This document shows, in pieces, positions 18,115-27,197 of a stretch of DNA of 64,000 nucleotides. The stretch spans positions 434,001 to 498,000 of the forward strand of contig NZ_JBMWAN010000003.1 in NCBI RefSeq assembly GCF_049546785.1, in the 5' to 3' direction. The translations under genes were made by a program, and so were the position numbers. Numbering within the stretch: the stretch's first letter is position 1; each line of letters opens with the position of its first letter. This DNA comes from Nitrospira_D sp035465795. GTDB taxonomy: Bacteria; Nitrospirota; Nitrospiria; Nitrospirales; Nitrospiraceae. Under the pieces are notes generated by a model. The model was given only the letters and a program-made list of their open reading frames with translations. It did not search any database and was not told the DNA's origin.

Positions 18115-18214
18115 CACGTGCATGCTGTGCAGGCGGTCCTGCCTGAAATTCTGTTTCCCCACGTGGGATTCCACGTGTCCTGTAATTGACAAAGGATAGG
18201 GGCTATGTTAGAAG
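18115..18214 (+). promoter_or_regulatory. Three CACGTG palindromes and a promoter before the respiratory cluster
   Basis: CACGTG occurs at 18115-18120, 18160-18165 and 18172-18177, the first and last inside an identical ATTCCACGTG. Just downstream, TTGACA (18186-18191) and TAGAAG (18209-18214) are 17 bases apart, a plausible promoter. Repeated palindromes just upstream of a -35 box look like activator or repressor sites. The region 18038-18310 holds no convincing gene. Confidence 0.45.
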
Positions 18215-18310
18215 AGTCGGCCTTAAAATCGGCTGATGGCGCATGCGGGAACGCACTGCGCCGCAGCAGGGTCGGTTCGTTCGACGCAATGAGGGGATTG
18301 GCGCAGACGA

Positions 18311-18856
18311 GTGGATTGGAAGCAGATCAGGCAGTCCGGCTCTCGGTGGAATTTCACTGCCGCATTAGTCGGTATCGGTGCCTTCCTGATTCAGCCTGCC
18401 ATTCTCTATGCGACTCATGAAGCGGACCATCGATTTACAGTCGAAGGATTTGTGTGCGGGGCCGACGGGAAGCCGAGTGCGAATATAGAGGTTCTTGTTA
18501 AGGATACGAGAATCTCCTACGGGCAGACCGTTACGACGGGAGAAGACGGGTACTACAAAGCTGCGTTTCACCTGCATAACGATAATTTAGGTGATCCGCT
18601 TCTTGTCGAAGCCCGGGGAGAGCAGCAGAATCTCAAGGTTCAGTTCGATCCCAAGGACCTTGAGGCCGAGCGAAAAGTTCAGGTCAATTTCGGGTCGGGA
18701 TGCGTGCATGATCGAGCTGCCCCTCCGGCCTGGTTGCTGATCGGGTTGGGGCTGTCGGCCGCGGCGGCCGGTCTCTTTGTCGGGCTGAAAGTGATGAAGT
18801 CCAGGAGAAAAAAAGCGGCTCAGCGGGAGAGCGGACCGGGGAGGCGGAGAAAATAG
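18311..18856 (+). CDS. Membrane-tethered Ig-like (carboxypeptidase-regulatory-like) protein
   Basis: The 181-residue product has an N-terminal export helix (AALVGIGAFLIQPAILYA). A roughly 85-residue beta-sandwich follows with the CarboxypepD-regulatory pattern VEGFVCGADGKPSANIEVLV and TVTTGEDGYYKAAFHL. A C-terminal membrane helix (AWLLIGLGLSAAAAGLFVG) ends in a basic tail, so the domain would face the periplasm. The start is a GTG at 18311 behind GAGGGG. It is the first gene downstream of the CACGTG-bearing promoter and upstream of the cytochrome cluster; its role there is unknown. Confidence 0.7.
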   Translation: MDWKQIRQSGSRWNFTAALVGIGAFLIQPAILYATHEADHRFTVEGFVCGADGKPSANIEVLVKDTRISYGQTVTTGEDGYYKAAFHLHNDNLGDPLLVEARGEQQNLKVQFDPKDLEAERKVQVNFGSGCVHDRAAPPAWLLIGLGLSAAAAGLFVGLKVMKSRRKKAAQRESGPGRRRK

Positions 18857-19071
18857 GCTGACGGTTCGTATGGGCCCGTCGATGTTGAGTTCGGATCCGA
18901 TGCTGGTCAGGTAAGGATGTGCATGGCTGGGATGCATTGCGGTGAACGTATGTTGGCGCTTTTGTCGAGGGGGCGGTAATCCTCTGCGGGAGCGTCTTTT
19001 TTCTGTCTTTTTACTGCGCGTACGCGACATTGAAAAGAAGACGGGCTGATGGAAAGGAGTGGTGAATTGAT

Positions 19072-19590
19072 ATGAAGATGACATGGCACTTGATGTTGGC
19101 GCTGGGGATGGGGTTGGCGATCGCCGGTTGCGGCGGCGGCGAAGGCGGCGGTGAAGGTCCGGTTGTTCCTCCGCCCCCTGCTCCGGCTGAATATGCGGAC
19201 AAGCATATGCCCGCTGGCTGGTGGACCGATGCGGCGAAGCTTGAGGAGGGCCGGAAGCTGTTCATCGGTGAGACCAATCCGGATGTCAACTGCGCCAGCT
19301 GTCACGGTAAAGACGGGAAGCCGGTCAAGGCGGGCGCGCGTGACTTCCGCGTCAGCGACCGCATGAAGTTGTATTCTGACTCGGTCTGGTTCTGGCGTAT
19401 TTCCGAGGGCGTGCCCAACACCAAGATGAAGGCCTGGAAGAGCAAGCTGTCCGATGAGGACCGCTGGAAGCTGGTTTTGTTTGAGCGCAGCTTCGGATTG
19501 GCGGGCAAGGGCTGGGATGAAGGGAAGAAGGCGTGGGTCGATGCGGCCAGCGTGGCGGCGGCACCTGCAGCCCCGGAAGCCGGAAAGTAA
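19072..19590 (+). CDS. Mono-haem cytochrome c lipoprotein
   Basis: The 172-residue precursor has a lipoprotein signal with lipobox IAGC (Cys20), followed by a Gly/Glu linker and a Pro-rich stretch. One c-type haem motif CASCH lies at residues 74-78. The domain ends with an Ala/Pro-rich tail. It would be a periplasmic, membrane-anchored electron carrier. It begins the cytochrome run and sits 38 bases before the first bd-like oxidase subunit, so it probably passes electrons to or from that complex. Confidence 0.88.
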   Translation: MKMTWHLMLALGMGLAIAGCGGGEGGGEGPVVPPPPAPAEYADKHMPAGWWTDAAKLEEGRKLFIGETNPDVNCASCHGKDGKPVKAGARDFRVSDRMKLYSDSVWFWRISEGVPNTKMKAWKSKLSDEDRWKLVLFERSFGLAGKGWDEGKKAWVDAASVAAAPAAPEAGK

Positions 19591-19628
19591 GTAGGGATTA
19601 ATCTAGTTAGGAGGAGCGGCGAGGCATC

Positions 19629-21332
19629 ATGAAAACATGGCAGCGCAGTCTCATGGTTCTCTTTGCGCTTCTGGCGCTGTTCGGCGGGGCGGCCTATGCG
19701 CAGGCACCGGGTACGCCTTCGGTTGAATTTCCCTACACGGGGAATCGGACGGCAGTCTGGATCGTCGCTCAGCTCCATATCCTTTTTGCGGGTTTCATTC
19801 TCGGGGCCCCGATCTTTGTCGTGATCTCGGAGTGGCTGGGGTATCGCAAGCAGGACCCTCGCTATGATCGGCTGGCAAAGGAAGTGACCAAGGTCACCGT
19901 CATCCTGTACAGCATGACGGCGCTGACCGGCGGCCTTTTCATTTTCGTGCTGCTGGCCACCTATCCACAGTTTACGACCTGGCTGATCAATCACTTCTTC
20001 ATGGTCTTCGCCGTCATCTACCCCTTGCTGTTCATCGGCGAAACCATCGTCCTCTACATGTATTTCTATACGTGGGATGCCTGGAAGGGTAATAAGAAGG
20101 CCCGCCATATTGCCTTGGGCGTGCTATTGAACTTGATCGGTTCGATCACCTTGTTTGTCATCGACGGTCCGACGTCGTTCATGAATACCCCAGTCAAGGC
20201 CGAGGGTGTGTCGCCTGCTGAATTCCTGGCGACGGCTACGATCTGGGACAAGATGTTCAATTACAGCTGGATGCCGCTCAACCTGCACCGGCTGGTTGGA
20301 AATGTAACCTTCGGCGGATTCGTGGCTGGGTTGATCGCGGCGTACATGTATATGGGGGCCACCAAGGACGAAGAGCGCTCCTATTATGATTGGATGGGGT
20401 TTGTCGGAAACATGATCGGGGTCGGCGCCCTGCTCTTCCTCCCGTTCATGGGTTATCTGCTGGCCTACGAACTCTGCGACTACGATGCGTCGATCTGCCC
20501 CTACATGATGGCCGACCAGCTTTCGATGTTCTTCGAAATGCAGGGCGCGATGATCGGGCTGATCTTCCTGGCCAGTAATTATTACATCTGGCTGAGCATG
20601 AAGCGGATCGAGGGGGTCGAAAAGGTTCGTATGACCATCCTTGCGCCGATCGTGATGGTGGCCCTGCCGATCGTCATGACCAAGGTGCTCACCGATTATC
20701 CGGCGCCCGATCCCAAGTCGCTCATGTTCCTTTTGCCGATGCTGCTGGCGCCGGCGGTTCTCGGTCGTTTCATTCCGATCACTGTTTCTTCCAGGACCGT
20801 CATCAAGATCGGTTTCTTGATGGTCGTCGTGGGGAATGCGATCTGGATGACGCCGCATGGATTTGTTCCGACCGGCGCGAAGCTGGTCGCCGAGCTCGAA
20901 CTCCCGTCCGACTGGAACTTCCTGGCCCTGATGCCGGCGAAAAATTCCGCCGCCTTTACGCTGGTGTTTGTGACGGTCGTGAACTACATCATCTACAACC
21001 GTGCGGTCACGCAAGGCACCATCGTCTGGGGGAAGATCGATTACGCCTCCCAGTTTGTGTTGATCTTCCTGGCCTTCAGCGCGATCTGGACCATGGGTCT
21101 GATGGGGGCGGTTCGCTCGCTCCTCCGGAAGTACTTCCATACGTATAACCTGCTGCCGGACTTCACGGCGGAATCCTTTACTCCGACGCTGGCCTATTCG
21201 GCCTGGTGGATCACGGGAATCACCGTCGTGTTCTATGCGGTCGTCAGTTTTGCGATCGTCGTCACGTTGCGCGCCTCCCATCCGAAAGATCATGCGCACG
21301 AGGGCGAGCCTGTTCCGGCGGGGGCAAAGTAG
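19629..21332 (+). CDS. bd-like (CydA-related) oxidase subunit, copy 1
   Basis: The 567-residue protein has an N-terminal signal-like helix (LLALFGGAAYAQA), then about 13-14 membrane helices with the CydA pattern. The first helix, IVAQLHILFAGFILGAPIF, carries the His expected for a haem ligand. MPLNLHRLVGNVTFGG and MFFEMQGAMIG follow. No CydB partner is encoded nearby. Nitrospira genomes are known to hold such 'cytochrome bd-like' proteins, proposed as unusual terminal oxidases or as membrane anchors of other complexes. A paralogue with the same helix order lies at 25311-27170. The electron donor and whether it reduces oxygen are unresolved. Confidence 0.85.
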   Translation: MKTWQRSLMVLFALLALFGGAAYAQAPGTPSVEFPYTGNRTAVWIVAQLHILFAGFILGAPIFVVISEWLGYRKQDPRYDRLAKEVTKVTVILYSMTALTGGLFIFVLLATYPQFTTWLINHFFMVFAVIYPLLFIGETIVLYMYFYTWDAWKGNKKARHIALGVLLNLIGSITLFVIDGPTSFMNTPVKAEGVSPAEFLATATIWDKMFNYSWMPLNLHRLVGNVTFGGFVAGLIAAYMYMGATKDEERSYYDWMGFVGNMIGVGALLFLPFMGYLLAYELCDYDASICPYMMADQLSMFFEMQGAMIGLIFLASNYYIWLSMKRIEGVEKVRMTILAPIVMVALPIVMTKVLTDYPAPDPKSLMFLLPMLLAPAVLGRFIPITVSSRTVIKIGFLMVVVGNAIWMTPHGFVPTGAKLVAELELPSDWNFLALMPAKNSAAFTLVFVTVVNYIIYNRAVTQGTIVWGKIDYASQFVLIFLAFSAIWTMGLMGAVRSLLRKYFHTYNLLPDFTAESFTPTLAYSAWWITGITVVFYAVVSFAIVVTLRASHPKDHAHEGEPVPAGAK

Positions 21333-21382
21333 GGCTTCAATTATTCCTGCTGCATTCATAGGGATCTAGTACGAGGAGCACT

Positions 21383-22189
21383 ATGGGCAAGGCAATCGTC
21401 AAGATTATCGTCGGATTAGTGATCGGCGCCGGGCTGTGGGTGGCGACGATGGCGTTTGATTTTCCACCCGTGTTCCGATGGCTGTTCTTCGGATATGCCG
21501 CTCTCGGCACTGTTGTGTTCTTGATCCTGGATGCGCCGACGATGAAGGTCATGAGCGGCGGCAAGGCGCTCGTCTCCCTTCTCGTGTTCTACGCCATTCT
21601 CTGTACGGTCTATATCTCCGGCGCCTCGCTCTGGCCGCAATATGATCCGGAAGACGAGAAGGGGAAAATCGCCAAGCTTCTGAAGGGGAAGCCGAATCTT
21701 CTGGATCCCTGGAAGGCCGAGGAAGTGATTGCCAGGGCAAAAGAGCTTGATCAGAAGGCGAAGGAGTTGACCGAGCGCATTAAAGCGCTCGGCGCGGCTC
21801 AAGCTCCGGCCGGTCAGGACGCCGGTGGGCCCGGGGCGCCTCCTGCCACGACGGGAGCTGCTGGCGGGGATTTCTTGAAGCTCGGGGAAGAGCAATGGCA
21901 GCTGCAGGAGTGCTACAACTGCCACAAGCTCAAGGGCGAGGGCGGCAAGAAGCGCGGTCCTGAGCTCGATAACATCGGCACCTTGCTGCCGCAGGACGAA
22001 ATCGCGAGAAAGATTCTTGATCCCAAGTCTTATAAGGCCGAAGGCTTCGATGCCGAGTACGAAAAGGGCAAGATGCCTGACAAGTACAAGGATCTCATGG
22101 AGCCGAAGGATGTGCAGGCGCTGGCGGCGTGGCTTGCAACGTTCAAGAACACGTCCGTGAACACACCTAAACCCATCAAGATGAAGTAA
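21383..22189 (+). CDS. Membrane-anchored mono-haem cytochrome c
   Basis: The 268-residue protein has two to three N-terminal membrane helices (residues about 5-80). A Lys/Glu-rich linker and an Ala/Pro/Gly segment follow, then a C-terminal cytochrome c domain with CYNCH at residues 177-181 and a probable Met ligand late in the domain. The stop codon TAA overlaps the ATG of the Rieske gene by one base. This tight coupling suggests that it is the cytochrome subunit of the bc-type module made with the Rieske protein and cytochrome b. Confidence 0.87.
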   Translation: MGKAIVKIIVGLVIGAGLWVATMAFDFPPVFRWLFFGYAALGTVVFLILDAPTMKVMSGGKALVSLLVFYAILCTVYISGASLWPQYDPEDEKGKIAKLLKGKPNLLDPWKAEEVIARAKELDQKAKELTERIKALGAAQAPAGQDAGGPGAPPATTGAAGGDFLKLGEEQWQLQECYNCHKLKGEGGKKRGPELDNIGTLLPQDEIARKILDPKSYKAEGFDAEYEKGKMPDKYKDLMEPKDVQALAAWLATFKNTSVNTPKPIKMK

Positions 22190-23124
22190 TGATGCAGCCG
22201 AAGCTGAAATCCAAGGTCCGTGCAACGGACCGTGAAATCGGAGAAGTGACGCGAGTCATCGTCGATCCGCTCTCGCACGAGATCAGCCATATCGTGGTCT
22301 CGATGAACGGCAGCGGAGAGCGTCAGGTGGCGATGACCTTTGTGCAGTCGGTCACCGACGGGCTCGTCGAGCTTCGCGCTGCGGCTGGCGACATTCTGGA
22401 CCTGCCGCCGTTCAAGCGCGATGAATACGTCACCACGCACGAAGTCGAAATCGCGCATCTCGAAGAGAAAGTGCACGTGACTCCCGGAGAGGTGCTCGTC
22501 CCGTTCCCGGAGTTGGAGAAGAGCGTCAAGCGTCGCACCTTCTTCATGAATTTTACCCATGTCATCGGGTTCCTGATCGGTCTTCCGATCGCGTTCCCCG
22601 TCCTGCGCTATCTGATGAAGCCGATGTATTCCCCCTTCGACAATGGATGGCTGAAGGTCGGCAATGTCAGCAAGATCAAGCAGGACGATATCGGCTTCCA
22701 GTTCAAGTATAAGCGCAAGGTCAAGGAAGCCTACATGCCGGAGTCTGAAATCGAGAAGAACGTGTGGATTCTTAAGGCCACACCGGCGGTCCTGGACAAG
22801 GTCTATCAGGGCAAGGACCTGGAGTTTAAGGACGCCTCCGGCAAGGCGGTCTGGACGAACAAGAAGGACATGCCCTACGTCGCGTTTTCGGGGAAGTGCC
22901 CTCACTTAGGCTGTGGGTATAAGTGGCGTCAACATAAGGTTCTCGGCCAGGTGTTCCTCTGCCCCTGCCATTTGAGCATCTACGACGCTTCCGGGAAAGT
23001 GCTCGATGGGCCGGCTCCCAGGCCGCTCGACTCCCTGCCGATCAGGGTGTCGGCCACGGGAGAGGTGGAAATCATCGACATGGAATTCAAGGCCGGCACT
23101 AAAACTCAAATTCGGATCATCTGA
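22189..23124 (+). CDS. Rieske iron-sulfur protein with N-terminal PRC-barrel
   Basis: The 311-residue protein carries a complete Rieske site: Cys237 and His239 in CPHLGC, Cys258 and His261 in CPCH, plus Cys242 and Cys260 for the disulfide. A membrane helix lies at about 115-140 (MNFTHVIGFLIGLPIAFPVLRYL). Unlike ordinary bc1/b6f Rieske proteins it begins with an ~80-residue domain (KSKVRATDREIGEVTRVIVDPLSHEISHIVVS) resembling a PRC-barrel. It would transfer electrons from quinol at the Qo site of the cytochrome b encoded next. Residues 160-230 form an extra segment before the cluster domain. Confidence 0.9.
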   Translation: MMQPKLKSKVRATDREIGEVTRVIVDPLSHEISHIVVSMNGSGERQVAMTFVQSVTDGLVELRAAAGDILDLPPFKRDEYVTTHEVEIAHLEEKVHVTPGEVLVPFPELEKSVKRRTFFMNFTHVIGFLIGLPIAFPVLRYLMKPMYSPFDNGWLKVGNVSKIKQDDIGFQFKYKRKVKEAYMPESEIEKNVWILKATPAVLDKVYQGKDLEFKDASGKAVWTNKKDMPYVAFSGKCPHLGCGYKWRQHKVLGQVFLCPCHLSIYDASGKVLDGPAPRPLDSLPIRVSATGEVEIIDMEFKAGTKTQIRII

Positions 23125-23126
23125 GC

Positions 23127-24242
23127 ATGATGGAACAGACACCGCCTTCAGCGACAGGGCTCACCGCACTTGAAAAGGTCATCGCGTTTGTCGATGAGCG
23201 GGTTGGTCTTAAGACCATCCAGGCGAAGATGCTCAATGAGCCGGTCCCCGGGGGATCCCGATGGGCCTATGTGTTCGGCTCGATTCTTCTGTTCATCTTC
23301 ATTATGCAGGCCGTCACCGGCATTTTGTTGATGTTCTATTATGTGCCGACCGCCGACCACGCCTTTGCCAGCACCCAGTACATCATCCATGAGGTCGATT
23401 ACGGGTGGTTCCTGCTGAGTTACCATTTCTGGGGATCGACGGCGATGGTCGTGTGCGTGTTCGCGCACATGTCCCAGGTCTTTCTCTGGGGGGCATACAA
23501 GAGCCCTCGCGAGTTGATCTGGCTTGTTGGTCTGGCTCTCTTCGGCCTGGTCATGGGCTTCGGGTTTACCGGGTATCTGCTGCCGTGGGACCAGCGGGCT
23601 TATTGGGCGACAACCGTCGGTGTCGAAATCATGGACAAGACGCCGGTCATCGGGGACTTCATGGCGCGATTCCTCAAGGGGGGCGCCACGCCGGGCCAGA
23701 TGACCTTGAGCCGTTTCTTCGTGATTCACGTCATGATTCTCCCTGCGGCTCTGATGGGGCTCGCAGGACTCCACATTTTCCTGTTCAGAGCCGCGGGCCC
23801 GGCCGGTCCGTTCCGGGGGACGCCGGAGGAAATCAAGGCGAAAACCGACTACTTTTTCCCGCGGCAAATTTGGAAAGACATCGTGGGCATGGTGACCGTG
23901 TTCCTCACCATTTGCGCCCTGGCCTTCTGGGAGCCGGTTGTCCTTCTGGAGGAGGCCACCCCAGACCCCGGCGATTATCACCCTGAGCCGGAGTGGTATT
24001 TCCTGTTCCTCTTTCAATTGCTGCGTCTCAAGATGTTCGGCGGTGAGTTCGGCCAGTTCGTGGGCGCAATGGCGCTGCCAGGCGCATTCATGGCGCTCCT
24101 GGCCGCGTTGCCCTTTATCGACCGCGACCCCGAACGGAATATTTTCAAGCGTCCCATCGCCCTGATCGGGTGGATCGTGGTCATGGCGATGATTCTGCTG
24201 TTCACTGTGGCAGCTATTATCAACCGAGAATTTCTGGATTAA
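23127..24242 (+). CDS. Cytochrome b (fused b6/subunit IV type)
   Basis: The 371-residue protein has about eight helices. Haem-ligand pairs are visible in YHFWGSTAMVVCVFAHMS and in VIHVMILPAALMGLAGLH. The Qo-site motif PEPEWYF follows, so the b6 part and the subunit IV part are one chain. It is shorter than mitochondrial cytochrome b. It follows the Rieske gene after 2 bases; ATG 23127 and ATG 23130 are equally possible starts. Together with the cytochrome c and Rieske proteins it makes a complex III-like unit. Confidence 0.93.
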   Translation: MMEQTPPSATGLTALEKVIAFVDERVGLKTIQAKMLNEPVPGGSRWAYVFGSILLFIFIMQAVTGILLMFYYVPTADHAFASTQYIIHEVDYGWFLLSYHFWGSTAMVVCVFAHMSQVFLWGAYKSPRELIWLVGLALFGLVMGFGFTGYLLPWDQRAYWATTVGVEIMDKTPVIGDFMARFLKGGATPGQMTLSRFFVIHVMILPAALMGLAGLHIFLFRAAGPAGPFRGTPEEIKAKTDYFFPRQIWKDIVGMVTVFLTICALAFWEPVVLLEEATPDPGDYHPEPEWYFLFLFQLLRLKMFGGEFGQFVGAMALPGAFMALLAALPFIDRDPERNIFKRPIALIGWIVVMAMILLFTVAAIINREFLD

Positions 24243-24279
24243 ACGAGCGAGGCGAAAGCTCCGCGCCTCTGGTTACACT

Positions 24280-25284
24280 ATGACCGATCGAGAATCATCG
24301 TCTCCATTGAAGCTGGGATTGAATGTTCTCTGGTCCGCGTTCTGGACCGGGTTCCCTCTCAAACTGGCGTTTGCCCTTCTCTTTCTAGCCCTGGGCATGA
24401 TGCACTTCGAGGGGCGGATCGGTCTGGCCATGCTCATGTATCTCGCCAGTCCGGTGACCGTCTTCGCGATGCCGATCCTCAGCATGGCGTTCGAGCCGCA
24501 CCTTGGAGAAGGGGTCGGAATTGCTCTGCTGTTCCTGCTCTGTATCCCCATTGATATTTGGGCAATGGGAGTCGTGTCCAGGACGGTCTTTCTTGAAAAG
24601 TTGCGGCTTGAGCCGCCCGATGGGCTTGGTCTTTCTCTCTGGATCAAGAGTGCGCTGGTCGGCGCAGTCTATATGCCGATTCTCTGGCTCGTTGTCGGGT
24701 TTGTGACCGAGACGTCGATCAGTCTGTCGCACGCGCTCTTTGAGACCGAAATGCTGAAGGCCGTTCCCGTCGCAGAAAAGATCGGGATCGAGTTGACTCT
24801 CTGGGGAAGCGTGTCCTTGGGAGTCCTGCTCGTCATGCTCCTCATCGGGGTCTCGCTGGTCGGACGTGTGATCCGGAGTGCCGCCAAAACCGCGCAACCA
24901 GCCGGAGAAAGCTACCAGGGGATCATCACCCGTTGGGATTTGATGCGGGTGCCGGCGGATCAGGGATTGATGCTGACGGCCATCACGCTGGTGGGCGTGG
25001 TGCTCTCGATGCTCTTCTGGTCGGCGCTGCCGGTCAGTACGCCACATCCCCACGAGTGCTGTAAAAAGCCGGAAGTTAAGGCGCAGGCTCCGTACAAGCC
25101 GGTCGATTCGCTGAATAAGAATGAAAAGGCGATCGGGATCCTGGCTGCCCAGGTTGAGTCGCTTGAGAAGCTCAAGGCGGAAGAAGAGGCAGCAGAGAAG
25201 GAAAAAGACAAGGATAAGGGAAAGGCCGTAAAGGCCAAGCCTGCCGATGCTAAAAATTCGGCGCCGGCTTCAGTGACACACTAA
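24280..25284 (+). CDS. Membrane protein of unknown function in the respiratory cluster
   Basis: The 334-residue protein has about six hydrophobic segments in residues 15-260 and a charged Lys/Glu/Ala tail of about 55 residues, mostly helix-forming, at the C-terminus. Short loops contain a His-Pro-His pattern followed by two cysteines (STPHPHECCKK) just after the last helix, which could bind a metal. I do not recognise the family. Its position between cytochrome b and the second bd-like subunit suggests an accessory or assembly subunit. Confidence 0.8.
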   Translation: MTDRESSSPLKLGLNVLWSAFWTGFPLKLAFALLFLALGMMHFEGRIGLAMLMYLASPVTVFAMPILSMAFEPHLGEGVGIALLFLLCIPIDIWAMGVVSRTVFLEKLRLEPPDGLGLSLWIKSALVGAVYMPILWLVVGFVTETSISLSHALFETEMLKAVPVAEKIGIELTLWGSVSLGVLLVMLLIGVSLVGRVIRSAAKTAQPAGESYQGIITRWDLMRVPADQGLMLTAITLVGVVLSMLFWSALPVSTPHPHECCKKPEVKAQAPYKPVDSLNKNEKAIGILAAQVESLEKLKAEEEAAEKEKDKDKGKAVKAKPADAKNSAPASVTH

Positions 25285-25310
25285 GACTGGGCGACGAAGA
25301 GGTGAGGGCC

Positions 25311-27170
25311 ATGATACACCAGCGTGGAATAGTTCAACGGCTTGTTCGATCCGTGGCCGAGTCGCCGGCCGCGCTTGCCGCGATCGGCGCGACTTGCGGG
25401 CTGCTCAGTCTGCCGGACCTCAGCCTGGCGGCCGACGCCGGCGGGGGATCAGCGGCAGTCGCCTATCGGGACGTTCCCGGGATCGGAAGCCGGAATCTCG
25501 TCTGGATCATCGCGCAATTGCATCTCTTGCTTGCCGGCTTTGTGCTGGGTGTGCCAATTTTCGCCTGGCTCTGCGAAGTCGTCGGATGGAAGAGCGGAGA
25601 GAAGCGCTATGACAAGCTGGCCAAGGAATTCACGAAGCTCCTCAGCTCCGCCTATTCCACGACGGCGCTTTTCGGCGGGATCCTTTTATTTATCCTGATC
25701 GGGGCCTATCCCAAGCTGATGGCCTATCTCAGCGATATCTTCTTTCCCTCTTTCATGGTCTATTGCGCGCTCTTCCTGCTCGAGACGGCCACCCTCTATA
25801 TGTATTGGTACGGGTGGGATGCGATGTCCGAGGGACGGAGCAAAGTCTTTCACATCTTCCTGGGCTTCATGCTCAATGTCTTCGCGTTCTTCATCATGAT
25901 TATCCCGAACTCCTGGGCCACCTTCCAGGCCAGTCCCGTCGTCATTGCCGAAGGGTCTGATATGGCCAGAGCCTGGGCGGCCACATGGAATCCGACCTGG
26001 TGGCCGGTGAATATTCACCGGCTGATCGCCAACGTCGTGCTCGGCGGATATATTTGCGGCGCCTATGCCGGCATCCGTTATTTGTCCGCCAAGGGCCCTG
26101 AAGAGCGCGAGCATTATGATTGGATGGGCTACGTCGGCAACTTCATCGGCGTGTTCGGTCTCCTTCCTCTGCCGTTTGCCGGCTATTGGTTGATGCGCGA
26201 GATCTACCAGTATAACCAGCAGATGGGCATCACCTTGATGGGCGGATTCCTCTCGTGGCTCTTTATTCTTCAAGCCATGCTGATCGGGGTCCTGTTCCTC
26301 GGTTCGAACTACTATTTCTGGCTGGGTATTACCCATCGAATTCCCGGATCTGAACTGAAGTATCGCCGCCCGATGCTGGCCATGTTGATCATCCTCCTCC
26401 TCTGTCTTGGAGTCTGGATGACGCCGCACTCGCTGGTCGCGAGTCTTGAAGAGGCCAGAAAGATGGGTGGAACGCACCATCCGCTCCTGGGAGTCTTCGG
26501 GGTCATGTCGGCCAAGATGACGGTGTCGAACCTGATGATCCTGGTTACCTTCATGAGCTTTATCATGTACTGGCGCGCCGGGAAGGAAGACACCGCAACC
26601 TGGGCGAAGCTGGCGAAGGCGGTGATGGGCGGAGTGCTGGTCATTGCCGGCCTGGTCGTCATGGTGCTGGGCGTGTGGGGGTATTTCGTCCCCGCCATCG
26701 TCCGCATCAACTATTTCTCGACCTCTCAAGTGCTCATCGTCATCTTCGTCATGCTGACCATCACCCCGCTGACGGCCCTCTTGCTCAAGAGTGCCAAAAC
26801 CACCACGGAAATGGTGTGGGGCAAGATGCCGCCGCGCGCCGGCTACTCGCTCGTGCTGAACGCCATCATGGTCATCCTGTTGATGACGTTGATGGGCTAT
26901 GCGCGCTCCTCCTCGCGCGTGCACTGGCACGTGTACGGGGTCATGCGGGATTCATCCCAGTACGCTTTTTCTCCCGCCCTCGGATATGCGGCCGCGTTGA
27001 TGGCGGCGAACACATTTTTCTTCTGCATGATCGTCGCCTTCATCTTCTGGGTCGCCACGATGGGTGATAAGGCCAAGGGGCCCAAGGGCGGCCAGGAGAA
27101 GGGCGACCTGGGCCATGGGGCATTGCCAGCCATGGCCGGCGGTTCACCGACATTGGACAAGCAGAGCTAA
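25311..27170 (+). CDS. bd-like (CydA-related) oxidase subunit, copy 2
   Basis: The 619-residue protein (ATG 25311; a GTG at 25302 would add three residues) parallels copy 1. The matching parts are the first helix IIAQLHLLLAGFVLGVPIF, the lysine-bearing SGEKRYDKLAKEFTKLL loop, the middle VNIHRLIANVVLGGY and the C-terminal SYSL/YGVMRD region. It has a signal-like N-terminus and about 14 helices. Divergence between the copies argues for distinct roles in one complex, for example one catalytic and one structural subunit. No CydB, CydX or cytochrome oxidase subunit I accompanies them. Confidence 0.85.
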   Translation: MIHQRGIVQRLVRSVAESPAALAAIGATCGLLSLPDLSLAADAGGGSAAVAYRDVPGIGSRNLVWIIAQLHLLLAGFVLGVPIFAWLCEVVGWKSGEKRYDKLAKEFTKLLSSAYSTTALFGGILLFILIGAYPKLMAYLSDIFFPSFMVYCALFLLETATLYMYWYGWDAMSEGRSKVFHIFLGFMLNVFAFFIMIIPNSWATFQASPVVIAEGSDMARAWAATWNPTWWPVNIHRLIANVVLGGYICGAYAGIRYLSAKGPEEREHYDWMGYVGNFIGVFGLLPLPFAGYWLMREIYQYNQQMGITLMGGFLSWLFILQAMLIGVLFLGSNYYFWLGITHRIPGSELKYRRPMLAMLIILLLCLGVWMTPHSLVASLEEARKMGGTHHPLLGVFGVMSAKMTVSNLMILVTFMSFIMYWRAGKEDTATWAKLAKAVMGGVLVIAGLVVMVLGVWGYFVPAIVRINYFSTSQVLIVIFVMLTITPLTALLLKSAKTTTEMVWGKMPPRAGYSLVLNAIMVILLMTLMGYARSSSRVHWHVYGVMRDSSQYAFSPALGYAAALMAANTFFFCMIVAFIFWVATMGDKAKGPKGGQEKGDLGHGALPAMAGGSPTLDKQS

Positions 27171-27197
27171 CGCGATCTTCTTGCTCAGAGGAGTCCT

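Noticed and set aside
23148..24017. Reverse-strand frame opposite cytochrome b
   Set aside because: Charged antisense shadow of a membrane protein gene; cytochrome b on the + strand has all ligands.
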